Source of the DNA: Aquirufa nivalisilvae
GTDB lineage: Bacteria; Bacteroidota; Bacteroidia; Cytophagales; Spirosomataceae
Direction of reading: 5' to 3'
NCBI RefSeq assembly: GCF_004307455.1
Contig: NZ_SEWX01000001.1
Coordinates: forward strand, 434,001 to 498,000
DNA length: 64,000 nt
This document shows, piece after piece, positions 31,463 to 40,922 of the stretch. The first letter of the stretch is position 1. Every line of letters starts with the position of its first letter. A program made the translations under genes and the position numbers. The notes below the pieces were generated by a model. The model was not told the origin of the DNA. It saw only the letters and a list, made by a program, of their open reading frames with translations, and did no database searches.

Positions 31463-32947
31463 TTAATTCAAAGGAATACTAATGGCAATATTTCCCCCTA
31501 AAGTAGGTTGGGTTAAGTTTCCTTTTTCTATCCCTAGATTAGCTTTTAATAAAGCTTCAGGAAATCCTGCAATAGAAATTGGTCTGTGCCACAAAATCCC
31601 TCCAGAATACTGTTTTTTTACAGGACTATATTCTTTGCCAAACCAGCCAATGGCATTGGATAAACTGGCCCTTAGTTGAATTTTATTATCTCCAAAAGCA
31701 AATTCTCCAGCCGCATAAAAAGCTTCCACACGGTTATTGTCATAATAAATACTATTGGTTGGATTCAAATCAGATTCAGAATCTAAGGTCAATAAAGGCG
31801 TACCAATCCCTTTTCCAAAATACGTCCATCCATTTTGATATACTCCATTGTTCAAATAATCATCAAAGCCCCTGATCTTACTTTGGTCATTATACGTGTT
31901 TCCTCCTTGAGATGTTGTATTCAAATATTCAAGAACCACTTTTATTAGTCCTTGATCTGCTTTACGCGTGATGGATAATCCATGCAAACCGTCGGTTATA
32001 TTATTGCCATAATATAAGGACCCGTCTTCATAAATACTTTGTCGATAAAAGAAAATTTTGGCTTGGTTTAACTCCACTTCCATCCCAATATCCACTGTTC
32101 CTAAGTGATTTCCAGAACGATTAAAACCATCATTATACCCATAAGTTGCGGTATCTCCTTTAATCGCATTCGACCTACCGGTAACAACGGAAACATAAGT
32201 ATTAAAATCAGAAGGAATTATTCCATTATGCGAATTTACATTGTATGGATCCGCATATTTTAATTTACCACCCCATTGAACTTGGTGATTAAATCCGGCA
32301 TAGAATTTTACCTTCCAATTGGGCTTTCCAAATCGTCCATAGAAAGACTTTTGATGCAAATAAAAATCTTTCACATCCTCTCTAGAATTTTCAAACCATC
32401 CATGAGAATAATTCCCTTTGAATGCAAAAACTCCTTTTAAGAACCCTGGAGACCAATATTCTTTTACTTGCAATTCTACTTTAGGGATTGGGAGAGCATT
32501 TCCTGACCAAATGTACGAGCCCGAACTAAGGGTTGAATCAACTAAACCAAAAATCTGTTTTTGGCGACCAACAACTAATTCAAAAATTCCTACTTTACCT
32601 TTGACATACAACTCTGGAAAGAAAACATCTGCTTTATTTTCTCCTAGATTCACTTGAGTAGAAAATCCATAAGCCCAATCTACCTGTTTCTTAGGACGAT
32701 AACCCATTCGGTGTGAAAACGCAGAAAAACCATAAGATCCAGATGCTGGTACTAATCCATACTGATTAGCTCGAAGCCAGAGGGGATTATATACACCACC
32801 AATGGTTCCACCCATTCCTAGAGAAAAATCAGAGTTAATTTCGCGTTGGGCCCAAAGGGAGTTTGAACATAAGAATAAACAAATGACTACTAATACTTTC
32901 CTTACAATCATTTGTTTTAATTGATTCATATGGCTCATTTGACTCAT
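31463..32947 (-). CDS. Capsule assembly Wzi-family outer membrane protein
   Basis: Predicted outer membrane beta-barrel of 494 residues. A signal peptide (VVICLFLCSNSLWAQ) follows an N-terminus with several Met codons, so the start may be a few residues later. Wzi-family features are WLRANQYGLVP near the start, FELVVGRQKQIFGL and KFYAGFNHQVQWGGKLKY in the middle. Wzi in E. coli is a lectin that holds capsule on the surface. Upstream on the same strand are UpxY-type antiterminator and gmd genes, agreeing with a surface-polysaccharide role. The stop lies one base from the convergent SpmA/SpmB-like gene stop. Confidence 0.85.
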   Translation of the reverse strand: MSQMSHMNQLKQMIVRKVLVVICLFLCSNSLWAQREINSDFSLGMGGTIGGVYNPLWLRANQYGLVPASGSYGFSAFSHRMGYRPKKQVDWAYGFSTQVNLGENKADVFFPELYVKGKVGIFELVVGRQKQIFGLVDSTLSSGSYIWSGNALPIPKVELQVKEYWSPGFLKGVFAFKGNYSHGWFENSREDVKDFYLHQKSFYGRFGKPNWKVKFYAGFNHQVQWGGKLKYADPYNVNSHNGIIPSDFNTYVSVVTGRSNAIKGDTATYGYNDGFNRSGNHLGTVDIGMEVELNQAKIFFYRQSIYEDGSLYYGNNITDGLHGLSITRKADQGLIKVVLEYLNTTSQGGNTYNDQSKIRGFDDYLNNGVYQNGWTYFGKGIGTPLLTLDSESDLNPTNSIYYDNNRVEAFYAAGEFAFGDNKIQLRASLSNAIGWFGKEYSPVKKQYSGGILWHRPISIAGFPEALLKANLGIEKGNLTQPTLGGNIAISIPLN

Positions 32948-32978
32948 CTATTCAAAGATAGTTGAAAAATTGAAATTA

Positions 32979-33455
32979 CTAACTTTGATTTATATAAGCT
33001 ACGAGCTCAAATCCAAGACTATCAATTCTAAGACGAACCTCATGTTTATTTTTAAAACCAAGCACTTCTGCTTTTTGTCCAGCTAAAGCACCCGTATCTA
33101 AAGTCACAAAATCTCCAATTTTAATGACGTTATCAATTGCTTCTACATCACTGTGCTCAGATAAAAAATTTTGTATTGCCGTAATTTCCGAATCTTGAAC
33201 TACTGCAGGTTTATGAAGCCAATAAACAAAATTAACTACTCCGTTTACTTGACGGACTTGACTACTTTGTGATGCTAAATCTATATCGACAAATACATAG
33301 GATTTGAATAGAGGTTCTTCGACCCATTTTTTTCGATCAGACCATTGCTTTCTCTTTTTGGATACTGGACAATAGCATGTTATCCCTTGTTCTTTCAGTC
33401 GCAAAGCAACTTTTTTCTCAACTCGTGATTTTGTATATAAAGCATACCAGGCCAT
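32979..33455 (-). CDS. UpxY/NusG-like transcription antiterminator
   Basis: NusG-paralogue of 158 residues. The NGN domain begins WYALYTKSRVEKKVALRLKE and contains SYVFVDIDL; a KOW motif follows in IGDFVTLDTGALAGQKAEVL. Bacteroidota UpxY/LoaP-type proteins are encoded at the beginning of long polysaccharide operons and keep RNA polymerase from terminating early. Here only wzi lies downstream, 31 bases away, and gmd lies upstream by 81 bases, so its target may be this small unit or a locus elsewhere. Family assignment is firm, the target is inferred. Confidence 0.85.
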   Translation of the reverse strand: MAWYALYTKSRVEKKVALRLKEQGITCYCPVSKKRKQWSDRKKWVEEPLFKSYVFVDIDLASQSSQVRQVNGVVNFVYWLHKPAVVQDSEITAIQNFLSEHSDVEAIDNVIKIGDFVTLDTGALAGQKAEVLGFKNKHEVRLRIDSLGFELVAYINQS

Positions 33456-33536
33456 ATTTTCAGTAATTCAAATCTCCCAGTCCAAGATTTAGGCCGAAAT
33501 CCAGCTTAAATTTAATTTGATAAATATCCTTTTAAT

Positions 33537-34628
33537 CTATTTTGAAAACAGTTGAATATCTGAACTCATCATATCCTTGACTAAAGCAGGCAAATCATAT
33601 TTCAATTTCCAACCCAGTTTAGTTTGGGCTTTGGTAGGATCACCAATTAATAGTTCTACTTCGGTCGGTCTAAAATACCGCGGATCCACTGCCACCACTT
33701 CATTGCCAATTTCTACTTGATACAATGGATTGTGACAAGCTTTTACTAAGGCCACTTCTTCGATTCCTGTTCCCTTAAACTCCAACTCAATCCCCACTTC
33801 ATTAAATGACATGATAACAAAATCACGAACAGTAGTGGTAATCCCTGTTGCAATCACAAAATCCTCCGGCTGCTCTTGTTGCAAAATCAACCACATCGCT
33901 TCCACATAATCTTTGGCATGACCCCAATCACGCTTTGCATCTAAATTTCCTAAATAGATTTTATCCTGCTGACCTAGGGCTATTTGAGAAACACCTCGAG
34001 TGATTTTACGTGTTACAAATGTCTCTCCGCGTAATGGTGATTCGTGATTAAACAATATTCCATTCACAGCAAACATTTGATACGCTTCTCGATAATTCAC
34101 TGTAATCCAGTATCCATAAATTTTAGCTACTGCATAAGGAGAACGAGGATAAAATGGTGTTTTTTCAGACTGTGGTACTTCTTGAACCAAACCATAAAGT
34201 TCGGATGTAGATGCTTGATATATCTTTGTTTTTTGTGTCAAGCCTAATAAGCGAACCGCCTCCAATATGCGTAAAGTTCCTATTCCATCTACTTGGGCCG
34301 TATACTCGGGCTCATCAAATGATACCTTTACGTGTGACATTGCCCCTAAATTATAAATCTCATCAGGCTGAACTTCTTGAATGATCCGAATGATGTTGGT
34401 TGAATCGCTTAAATCTCCATAATGTAAATGGAAGTTTGACGAGTCCACATGAGGGTCTTGATATAGGTGATCTATACGTTGTGTATTAATCAGGGAGCTT
34501 CTACGCTTTATTCCATGAACACGATAACCCTTTCCTAATAAAAGTTCCGCCAAATACGCGCCATCCTGTCCTGTGATGCCTGTAATCAAAGCCACTTTTT
34601 GTGCTTGCGACATAAAATTTCGATTCAA
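33537..34628 (-). CDS. gmd: GDP-mannose 4,6-dehydratase
   Basis: Extended-SDR enzyme of 363 residues, the usual length, though the first five residues may not belong (a second Met at codon 6 fits the fold better). The NADP-binding motif is [14 protein letters not shown], with RRSS binding the phosphate. The catalytic Ser/Thr-Tyr-Lys set is in QASTSELYG and [21 protein letters not shown] and the [14 protein letters not shown] block are typical of Gmd. The product GDP-4-keto-6-deoxymannose feeds GDP-fucose or GDP-rhamnose pathways, but the next enzyme (fcl/wcaG or rmd) is not beside it. Neighbours are upxY and wzi. Confidence 0.92.
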   Translation of the reverse strand: MNRNFMSQAQKVALITGITGQDGAYLAELLLGKGYRVHGIKRRSSLINTQRIDHLYQDPHVDSSNFHLHYGDLSDSTNIIRIIQEVQPDEIYNLGAMSHVKVSFDEPEYTAQVDGIGTLRILEAVRLLGLTQKTKIYQASTSELYGLVQEVPQSEKTPFYPRSPYAVAKIYGYWITVNYREAYQMFAVNGILFNHESPLRGETFVTRKITRGVSQIALGQQDKIYLGNLDAKRDWGHAKDYVEAMWLILQQEQPEDFVIATGITTTVRDFVIMSFNEVGIELEFKGTGIEEVALVKACHNPLYQVEIGNEVVAVDPRYFRPTEVELLIGDPTKAQTKLGWKLKYDLPALVKDMMSSDIQLFSK

Positions 34629-34631
34629 TAA

Positions 34632-34665
34632 TTAAAAAAGAAAGGACATCAATTTCCTTTCTTAA
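34632..34665 (-). terminator. Terminator after the acyl-CoA ligase gene
   Basis: On the minus strand AAGAAAGGA, an eight-base loop, TCCTTTCTT and then TTTT (stem arms 34655-34663 and 34638-34646). It follows the acyl-CoA ligase stop by about 80 bases and precedes the gmd start. Confidence 0.75.
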
Positions 34666-34743
34666 ACCTCCAAGACATAAAATTACTAAATTTTCCGACT
34701 GCAGTCGATAATTTATTCCTAGGAATACATGAAATAGATTGTC

Positions 34744-36516
34744 TTATTCGTAAAGTCCGAGAATCAATTTTTCATATCTTGAAACAATCACCTTGCGCTT
34801 CAATTTCAAGGTAGGGGTTAATTCACCATCTGAAATCGTAAATAATCGAGGTAATAAAACGAATTTCTTGACTTGTTCGTAACGCGCCACGGAAGCCATG
34901 GTCATTAAAACCTCTTCATTCATTTTTTCAATCACCTTAGGATGGGCAATCATCTCTTCTGGTGTACTAAGCGCCAGATCTTGTTGTTTACACCAGACTT
35001 GAAGTGCATTAAATTCGGGAATTATAAGTGCCGAAGGAAACTTTTGCCCTTCTCCAACCACCATACATTGTTCGATAAATGCCGATTCTTTCAGTTTATT
35101 TTCAACCAATTGTGGGGCAACATATTTACCACCTGAAGTTTTAAAAATCTCTTTTTTACGATCCGTAATTTTTAAGTATTTGCCATCCACTAGTTCGCCT
35201 ATATCTCCCGTATGAAACCATCCATCTGGATCAATAGCCTCAGCTGTAGCAGTTGGATTATTATAATAACCTGGCATAACGGAGTCTCCTTTCACACAAA
35301 TTTCCCCATCTTCAGCAATCTTTAATTGTATACAATCCAATAAGGTTCCTACACAACCTACCTTGAAATCAGGAGGACATATTTTTGAAACAGAAATCAC
35401 AGGTGATGTTTCTGTTAAACCATAACCTTCTGCAATAGGAATATCTGCTGCCCAAAAAATACGAGATAATCTGGGCTGAAGAGCTGCTGATCCAGAAGTA
35501 ATAGCCCGAATATTTCCACCCAAAGCTTCTTGCCACTTACTAAATATCAATTTTCTAAAAATGGCTAATTTGATCTTATCCAAAAATCCCAATTTTTCCA
35601 TTGGGTCGTATTTTAAACCGAAATCAATCGCGGCAAAAAATAAGGATCTCTTAATGCCAGTTAATTCATTTCCTTTGGCCAATACTTTATCATATACTTT
35701 TTCCAAAAGACGAGGAACCGTAGCAAACATAGCAGGTTTTACTTCCCTTATATTTTCAGCAACCGTATCTAAGTTTTCCGCGTAATAGATGGAAACACCA
35801 TAAAAAAGATACAAATAGATATTCGTGCGCTCATAAATGTGGCACATAGGTAGAAAACTCAATACCTTATCTCGAGGATTGATTTGGAAAAAATCTCCAC
35901 GTTCTAAGGATTTTACATTACTGATAATGTTATGATGCGTCAACATCACTCCTTTGGGTCTACCCGTTGTACCTGATGTATAAATTAATGTAAGTAAATC
36001 ATCGGCTTGAACAGATGCTTTGATGGGCTCTAAAACCGCTGCATCTTGACCTTGGCCCAATTCTTTTACTTCAGTCCATAAGCTGGCTCCTGCAATCGGT
36101 TCAAACGTATAAATGGATTTAATCTTTGCATTACCATTAGCCGCTTCTTTCGCTTTTAAATATAATTCCTCACTTTCCGCAAAAATGAACTCTACTCCTG
36201 AATCTTCAAATATGAAAGCATAATCTTCCACCGTGATGGTTGGATATAGTGGAACTGTCACTGCACCAAGAATCTGAACGGCAAAATCAATGAAGTTCCA
36301 TTCTGGTCGATTGGTGGATATAATTGCAATTTTATCTCCCGGCTTTACACCTAAACTCAGCATACCCAAAGCCAGCTGTTCAATCGTTTCTAATGTATCC
36401 GTATTTGAATAATTTTTCCAGTAACCATCTTCTTTTTTATTAAGTAAATCGGACTTATGGAAAGTTTTGTATACGTCTAATAAATCAAATACACGTGTTA
36501 ATGAAGTATGTTTCAT
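34744..36516 (-). CDS. Long-chain fatty acid--CoA ligase (AMP-forming)
   Basis: ANL-superfamily ligase of 590 residues. The phosphate-binding loop is YTSGTTGRPKGVMLTHHN, the A5-type motif is GYGLTETSPVIS and the hinge region is DRKKEIFKTSGGKYV. The length and the C-terminal block with PTLKLKRKV resemble the long-chain FadD15/FAA-like class rather than acetyl- or malonyl-CoA ligases. It converts fatty acid + CoA + ATP to acyl-CoA at the membrane. It is monocistronic, with a -7 box 28 bases upstream and a terminator downstream. No beta-oxidation genes are adjacent. Confidence 0.88.
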   Translation of the reverse strand: MKHTSLTRVFDLLDVYKTFHKSDLLNKKEDGYWKNYSNTDTLETIEQLALGMLSLGVKPGDKIAIISTNRPEWNFIDFAVQILGAVTVPLYPTITVEDYAFIFEDSGVEFIFAESEELYLKAKEAANGNAKIKSIYTFEPIAGASLWTEVKELGQGQDAAVLEPIKASVQADDLLTLIYTSGTTGRPKGVMLTHHNIISNVKSLERGDFFQINPRDKVLSFLPMCHIYERTNIYLYLFYGVSIYYAENLDTVAENIREVKPAMFATVPRLLEKVYDKVLAKGNELTGIKRSLFFAAIDFGLKYDPMEKLGFLDKIKLAIFRKLIFSKWQEALGGNIRAITSGSAALQPRLSRIFWAADIPIAEGYGLTETSPVISVSKICPPDFKVGCVGTLLDCIQLKIAEDGEICVKGDSVMPGYYNNPTATAEAIDPDGWFHTGDIGELVDGKYLKITDRKKEIFKTSGGKYVAPQLVENKLKESAFIEQCMVVGEGQKFPSALIIPEFNALQVWCKQQDLALSTPEEMIAHPKVIEKMNEEVLMTMASVARYEQVKKFVLLPRLFTISDGELTPTLKLKRKVIVSRYEKLILGLYE

Positions 36517-36543
36517 AAAAAAATGGGTCTAGTATATACACAC

Positions 36544-36551
36544 CAAAGTTA
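36544..36551 (-). promoter_or_regulatory. Promoter -7 box for the acyl-CoA ligase gene
   Basis: Minus-strand TAACTTTG, a full match to TAnnTTTG, 27 bases upstream of the start codon. The -33 element is not clear. Confidence 0.55.
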
Positions 36552-36611
36552 GCTAAATCTACCCAAGAAAATGTAAGCTTTTGTTTATTTTTTAGGACAG
36601 AATTTATACTC

Positions 36612-38126
36612 CTAAGGTCTAGATAAGTTAAATCTTATTTCCTGTAAATAGATGCTGCTAGGATACTTAGTAACGAATTGTAAACCTAAATCCTTGTCTT
36701 TGTAATCGATTAATTTCAAATATTGATATAAAGCATCATCTCCATAAATGTCTTGGTCAAAACGATCGTAAATATCTTTGAATAACATTTTAGCTTGGTC
36801 TATTTGCTTTTTATCTAAAGCTCTTTGTGCCATCAAATACAAAATATCATCTTCTAGACTCTGACCTTTTTGTTTTACTAATAACTGATCCAAGGCCAAA
36901 TCAGCTTCATTTATTTTCCTTTGCTCATAAAGCCACTGTATAGTCGCAAAAGATTTTAATGCTGTTTCCAAGGTATCAATACCTGTATTATCTTCGATAA
37001 CCCAACTCAAATGCAATGCATCATTAGCAATCTCTTTTTGTGTGCTTTGCTTCAATACATCAAAATTTGCTTTGGCCAATTCAAAATCACCTGTGTAATA
37101 ATAAAGCTTACCTGTCTTCAATTTAGCTTCATATGCAATCGGCGAATCTTTTACCAATTTTTCAACCTGTGCATATTGAATTAAAGCATCGTATTTTCTA
37201 CCCGCATATAAATACACATCTCCAAGCTCCAATTTCATTTGAGCCTGTAAATTGACATTAGACTCAGATAGTTCTATTCCTTTCTGGTATACCCTTTCTG
37301 CAGAATCTAATTGATTCAATTGATACAGAAAAATTCTTGCTTCAGATAAGTAGGTTTCAGCTGTTGCGGCATTATTACCCCGATCTTTTCTCAATTCTCG
37401 ATAGGATTGAATCAAATTAGAAAACTCCGTTTTTTCGATTACCATCTTATTCTGAATACTTTGTTCTCGGGAAGCCAATAAAAGTTGCTTCCAATTCAAC
37501 AATTGGGGAGAACGTGGGTAATTTTTTATCAAATAATCAAATATTTGATTGACCAATGGCCATTGTTGACGCTGAAAGCTAGCTATTCCAAAATCACTCA
37601 CTTCTTTACCTCCTGATTTAAATCGGATATCCAATGCCTTCCTTTGTAGCCAAACCCTATCCCATTGTTGATTCAAAGCATACCAGTGAATAATCAGTTC
37701 AACCGGATTGGCTTGTTCAGGTGAAGCCTGAATCAGAGAAACCAACATTTGCTCTACTTCTCGATTGGCAATTCCCTGATCTTTTAATCCTGTAAGCCAA
37801 TCTTTTGTCACTTCTAAGCCTTGTGTACTTATCAACTTATCAACAATTTGTCCACAATACTTAATCCATAAAGGTGCTAAATTTTCTTTAAGTATTTCAT
37901 TAAACGAATAAAATGTTAAAAAAGAACCATTATTGATGTTTTTTGTAAACCATTCATCTAATTGCTTAATTCTTTTTTTCTCTTTTTTAATTTTTACAAT
38001 TTGATGTAATCTTTCTACAAATAAAGAATCAGGACTTTTAACTATAAGCTTTGCCTGCATAGAATTAACATATCCTATGAAAAAGAAAACGAGAAGTAAA
38101 TAAGATTTAGAAAATGTTTTCCACAT
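36612..38126 (-). CDS. Tetratricopeptide-repeat protein beside the origin
   Basis: Exported protein of 504 residues: a signal-like N-terminus (YLLLVFFFIGYVNSMQA) followed by helical hairpins. At least six TPR-type units are recognisable, for example AETYLSEARIFLYQLNQLDS, LELGDVYLYAGRKYDALIQY and LKTGKLYYYTGDFELAKANF. No enzymatic domain is seen, so it is probably a periplasmic scaffold or binding protein of unknown partner. The start codon overlaps a DnaA-box-like TTTTCCACA at 38117-38125, at the left edge of the proposed oriC; its transcription therefore moves away from the origin on the leading strand. Confidence 0.8.
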   Translation of the reverse strand: MWKTFSKSYLLLVFFFIGYVNSMQAKLIVKSPDSLFVERLHQIVKIKKEKKRIKQLDEWFTKNINNGSFLTFYSFNEILKENLAPLWIKYCGQIVDKLISTQGLEVTKDWLTGLKDQGIANREVEQMLVSLIQASPEQANPVELIIHWYALNQQWDRVWLQRKALDIRFKSGGKEVSDFGIASFQRQQWPLVNQIFDYLIKNYPRSPQLLNWKQLLLASREQSIQNKMVIEKTEFSNLIQSYRELRKDRGNNAATAETYLSEARIFLYQLNQLDSAERVYQKGIELSESNVNLQAQMKLELGDVYLYAGRKYDALIQYAQVEKLVKDSPIAYEAKLKTGKLYYYTGDFELAKANFDVLKQSTQKEIANDALHLSWVIEDNTGIDTLETALKSFATIQWLYEQRKINEADLALDQLLVKQKGQSLEDDILYLMAQRALDKKQIDQAKMLFKDIYDRFDQDIYGDDALYQYLKLIDYKDKDLGLQFVTKYPSSIYLQEIRFNLSRP

Positions 38127-38422
38127 GACTTATTTAAAAAAAATAAAAATTTTATAAATCTCTTTTTTGTTTCTTATTGTTATTCAATGTGGATAAGTGG
38201 ATAAGCGTATTTTTAATAAGTAAATAATTGATAATTAATGAATTATAATTTTTTATGTTAATATTCCAATGTAGATAAGTTTAATTTTGTGTGTGGATAG
38301 CTAGCTAAAATTGTCCACAACTTTTCTATTTATTTATCTTTCCACAATTTCCACATGAATTGTTCACTTATTTGGTCGATTATTAACATGTTATCCACAT
38401 CATTTTTGTGTATTTATCAACA
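38117..38422. other. Chromosomal replication origin (oriC)
   Basis: Two perfect DnaA boxes, TGTGGATAA (38188-38196) and TTATCCACA (38391-38399), mark the region. One-mismatch boxes occur at 38117-38125, 38196-38204, 38270-38278, 38292-38300, 38311-38319 and 38414-38422, and two-mismatch boxes at 38338-38346 and 38347-38355. The stretches 38130-38180 and 38205-38265 are almost pure A/T and could be the unwinding element. GC skew changes sign here (65 C and 42 G in 37201-37500; 31 C and 56 G in 39001-39300, both inside minus-strand genes). mnmG is 2.5 kb away and two parS sites lie within 6.2 kb. Confidence 0.9.
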
Positions 38423-40043
38423 AGTCGGAAATTTGAAAATTAGCTTTTAACTTAATTTTACCATCAAAGAAATAAACTGGCTCAGATTTTTTTCTAAGTT
38501 TAAAATTGCCGATGTCCCAATATCCATTTTTATTTAAATCGGCAATAACTCGTATTTGATATATCCCTGGTTCTACATTGGTAAATTCAAATCTCTTTTG
38601 TGTTTTAAGGGTCATATAAGGTTCAAATGTATCCGCTTTAAGCAATTCTACAATGAATTCACTATTGGGTTCTGAGGATGTAATATTGCCGTCTATGCTG
38701 CCGTAGTTTTCTATGTCTTGCCATTCCATCTTTTGAGTATAAACGATGCTTGAATCTGCATCAATACCAACAAAGGCATTCTTAGTAATACTCATTTCAA
38801 ATTTGGATCTACTTGGTAAATAGGCATTTCTGATGACAAGATTATTTTGGAATTGATTCCAATGAAATGCTTGATCTGGTAAACTAAGTATTTCTCCCTC
38901 TTCTGTCTTGAAAAGTATGTTTGTAGAAACCCATTGTTGTACAGGTCTAGGGAATTTTATTTGTATGGAATCTAAAGGTGATAATAGTTTACCTGGTGTA
39001 GGTTTTACTTCAAAGGTTAAATCTTGTTTTTGAACCTTTTCTTTTTTGGTTAATTCTCTGAATTTTATTTTTAGAGGTACTTGGTAATTTCTATTTAAGG
39101 AATCTGTAATTGTTGCACGTATGAAGATTGTATCTGTGTTGCTTTGATTTAATAAGTAGAATCGGAGATTTTTAGAATCTTCTTGTTGATAATATAATTG
39201 TGCTTTAGGGACATTTGATAGAGTTAATGATTTTATTCCACGATTGAATTCATACAATACCGATTTTGCTGTGGCAGTTGTTTTGCTCAATTTAAGTGAA
39301 TCTTGATTTTGTAAACTGATAGCAAAATTTTGTTCCACGTTTTTAGTTAGGTCAATGTACTTTTCTGAAAGGAAATCAACAGATTCTTTATTGGAGTTAT
39401 AGAGTAAATTATTATTGATGTCGTGGAATGCTGCCATGTAATATTTACCCTTTGCTATATTTTCTAATAGGTAATTTCCAGAAGTATCCGTTTTAACAAA
39501 ATAATAGGGTTTAGTGGTATGAATGGATAAAGAATCATTCCATGGATATAGTGCTACCAATATATTTTCAGGATGTTTTTGAGTCAATAGTGTTCTTACT
39601 TTTCCTTTGATTTGTAGCGAGTCTATATCCTGGGATGTACTAAAGACTAGTTTGATATTTTTACCTATATTTCTCTCGGAAGCATCTTCGATCGCATTTC
39701 TAAAATTGAATGTGTAGGTTGTGTTATCTTTTAATGTACTATCCAATAGGATGCTTAGGCCTTGTGGTCTAATTTTTGTTTGATAGGTTCCTACTGAAGG
39801 TGTAATCAATAACTCCTGACTTAGGTTTCGTATCCCTACGTATTCATTAAATGTTATATCGATTCTTTTCCCTTTAAAATTTCGACTTTTATTTAGTGGA
39901 ATGGATTCACTAATTTTGGGAGCTAGTGTATCTTTTTTTCCTCCTGGAGGGGTTGCCATTTGGGCACAGCTTTGTAGCATCAAGATGCTGATAAATCCTG
40001 ACAGTATACTAAAAAGGACTAAGTTCTTAAGCTTACTTAGCAT
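38400..40043 (-). CDS. Ig-like-domain lipoprotein
   Basis: Lipoprotein of 547 residues. The signal peptide ends with a lipobox LMLQSC (lipid-anchored Cys26), then AQMATPPGGKKDTLAPKI, an arrangement I recognise from a conserved Bacteroidota family with an N-terminal SbsA-type Ig-like domain (DTLAPKISESIPLNKSRNFK, ITFNEYVGIRNL). Further beta-rich domains follow, ending with a Cna-B/carboxypeptidase-like module (FTNVEPGIYQIRVIADLNKN). It is probably surface- or periplasm-anchored; function unknown. Its start overlaps the methyltransferase stop by 11 bases and its stop is at the right edge of oriC; the last DnaA box lies within the coding end. Confidence 0.85.
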   Translation of the reverse strand: MLSKLKNLVLFSILSGFISILMLQSCAQMATPPGGKKDTLAPKISESIPLNKSRNFKGKRIDITFNEYVGIRNLSQELLITPSVGTYQTKIRPQGLSILLDSTLKDNTTYTFNFRNAIEDASERNIGKNIKLVFSTSQDIDSLQIKGKVRTLLTQKHPENILVALYPWNDSLSIHTTKPYYFVKTDTSGNYLLENIAKGKYYMAAFHDINNNLLYNSNKESVDFLSEKYIDLTKNVEQNFAISLQNQDSLKLSKTTATAKSVLYEFNRGIKSLTLSNVPKAQLYYQQEDSKNLRFYLLNQSNTDTIFIRATITDSLNRNYQVPLKIKFRELTKKEKVQKQDLTFEVKPTPGKLLSPLDSIQIKFPRPVQQWVSTNILFKTEEGEILSLPDQAFHWNQFQNNLVIRNAYLPSRSKFEMSITKNAFVGIDADSSIVYTQKMEWQDIENYGSIDGNITSSEPNSEFIVELLKADTFEPYMTLKTQKRFEFTNVEPGIYQIRVIADLNKNGYWDIGNFKLRKKSEPVYFFDGKIKLKANFQISDLLINTQK

Positions 40044-40920
40044 GTTCGAAGATGTATAAATTGCTAGAATAATTTCCTTGTCCTAGCATTGCTTTAATGT
40101 TTGAAATTAAACCAATCATAAAAGATTGAATGATTTTTTTTGATCCACTTTGATATTCATGGCTCATGAGAGAAATATAAAAACTATCAAAGATTAATCC
40201 TTTTTTTTCTTTTAATGAAAAGCCATATTGATTCGCAATGAATTGTATGGTTTCAGGTGTGAAATGATAGATATGTCGTGGTACGTCATATGCTGCCCAA
40301 TACTCTTTAAAGTAGTTAGCATCATAGCTCTTGCAATTGGGCAATGCTAATAAAAGTTTACCATTTTGGGCCAAAGCCTTCTTAAAAAATGCAAAGTAGT
40401 CATGTAGTTCATATACATGCTCTAATACATGCCAAAGACTGATAACTTGGAATCTTTCTGATTCTGGAATACTTGTTAGATGCGGATAAATTGCTTGGCC
40501 TGTTAATTTAGCTGCTTTTTCTGCGGTGCTTGGATCAAGTTCCATGCCTTGGATATTCCATCCTTTAATTTGACAAGCATGTAAGAAATGCCCTGTTCCA
40601 CATCCTATATCAAGAAGTTTTTTGTCATCTTTTTTTTCGGATTCAATCCAATTGGTTTTTAACCGAAGCGTGATATTTCTTACTTGTTGATACAATTGAT
40701 TAATTAGACCTTTATCTGTATTGCTGTGGGAAATGTAATTTTCGGATTGGTAATATGGACCAGCTTCTTCAGCTTTTGGTCTCGGATTAGTAAATCTTAA
40801 ATGGCAACTTTGACATTCTACTAGCTGGAATGAAAGATGGGAAACAGTGTAATCTTTGGCATTCAGAATTGGTCTGAATTCCTGATGTGAACAAGCGGGA
40901 CATTCTTTTAATTCTTCCAT
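40033..40920 (-). CDS. SAM-dependent methyltransferase with N-terminal zinc ribbon
   Basis: Class I methyltransferase of 295 residues. An N-terminal zinc ribbon (CPAC at 7-10, CQSC at 36-39) precedes a Rossmann domain with the SAM motif LLDIGCGTGHFLHACQIKGW, followed by LWHVLEHVYELHDY, typical of the methyltransf_23 group that often modifies sugars or other small molecules. Two bases separate it from mnmG upstream and an 11-base overlap joins it to the lipoprotein gene downstream, so the three are one transcript. Substrate unknown. Confidence 0.85.
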   Translation of the reverse strand: MEELKECPACSHQEFRPILNAKDYTVSHLSFQLVECQSCHLRFTNPRPKAEEAGPYYQSENYISHSNTDKGLINQLYQQVRNITLRLKTNWIESEKKDDKKLLDIGCGTGHFLHACQIKGWNIQGMELDPSTAEKAAKLTGQAIYPHLTSIPESERFQVISLWHVLEHVYELHDYFAFFKKALAQNGKLLLALPNCKSYDANYFKEYWAAYDVPRHIYHFTPETIQFIANQYGFSLKEKKGLIFDSFYISLMSHEYQSGSKKIIQSFMIGLISNIKAMLGQGNYSSNLYIFEHAK

Positions 40921-40922
40921 AA

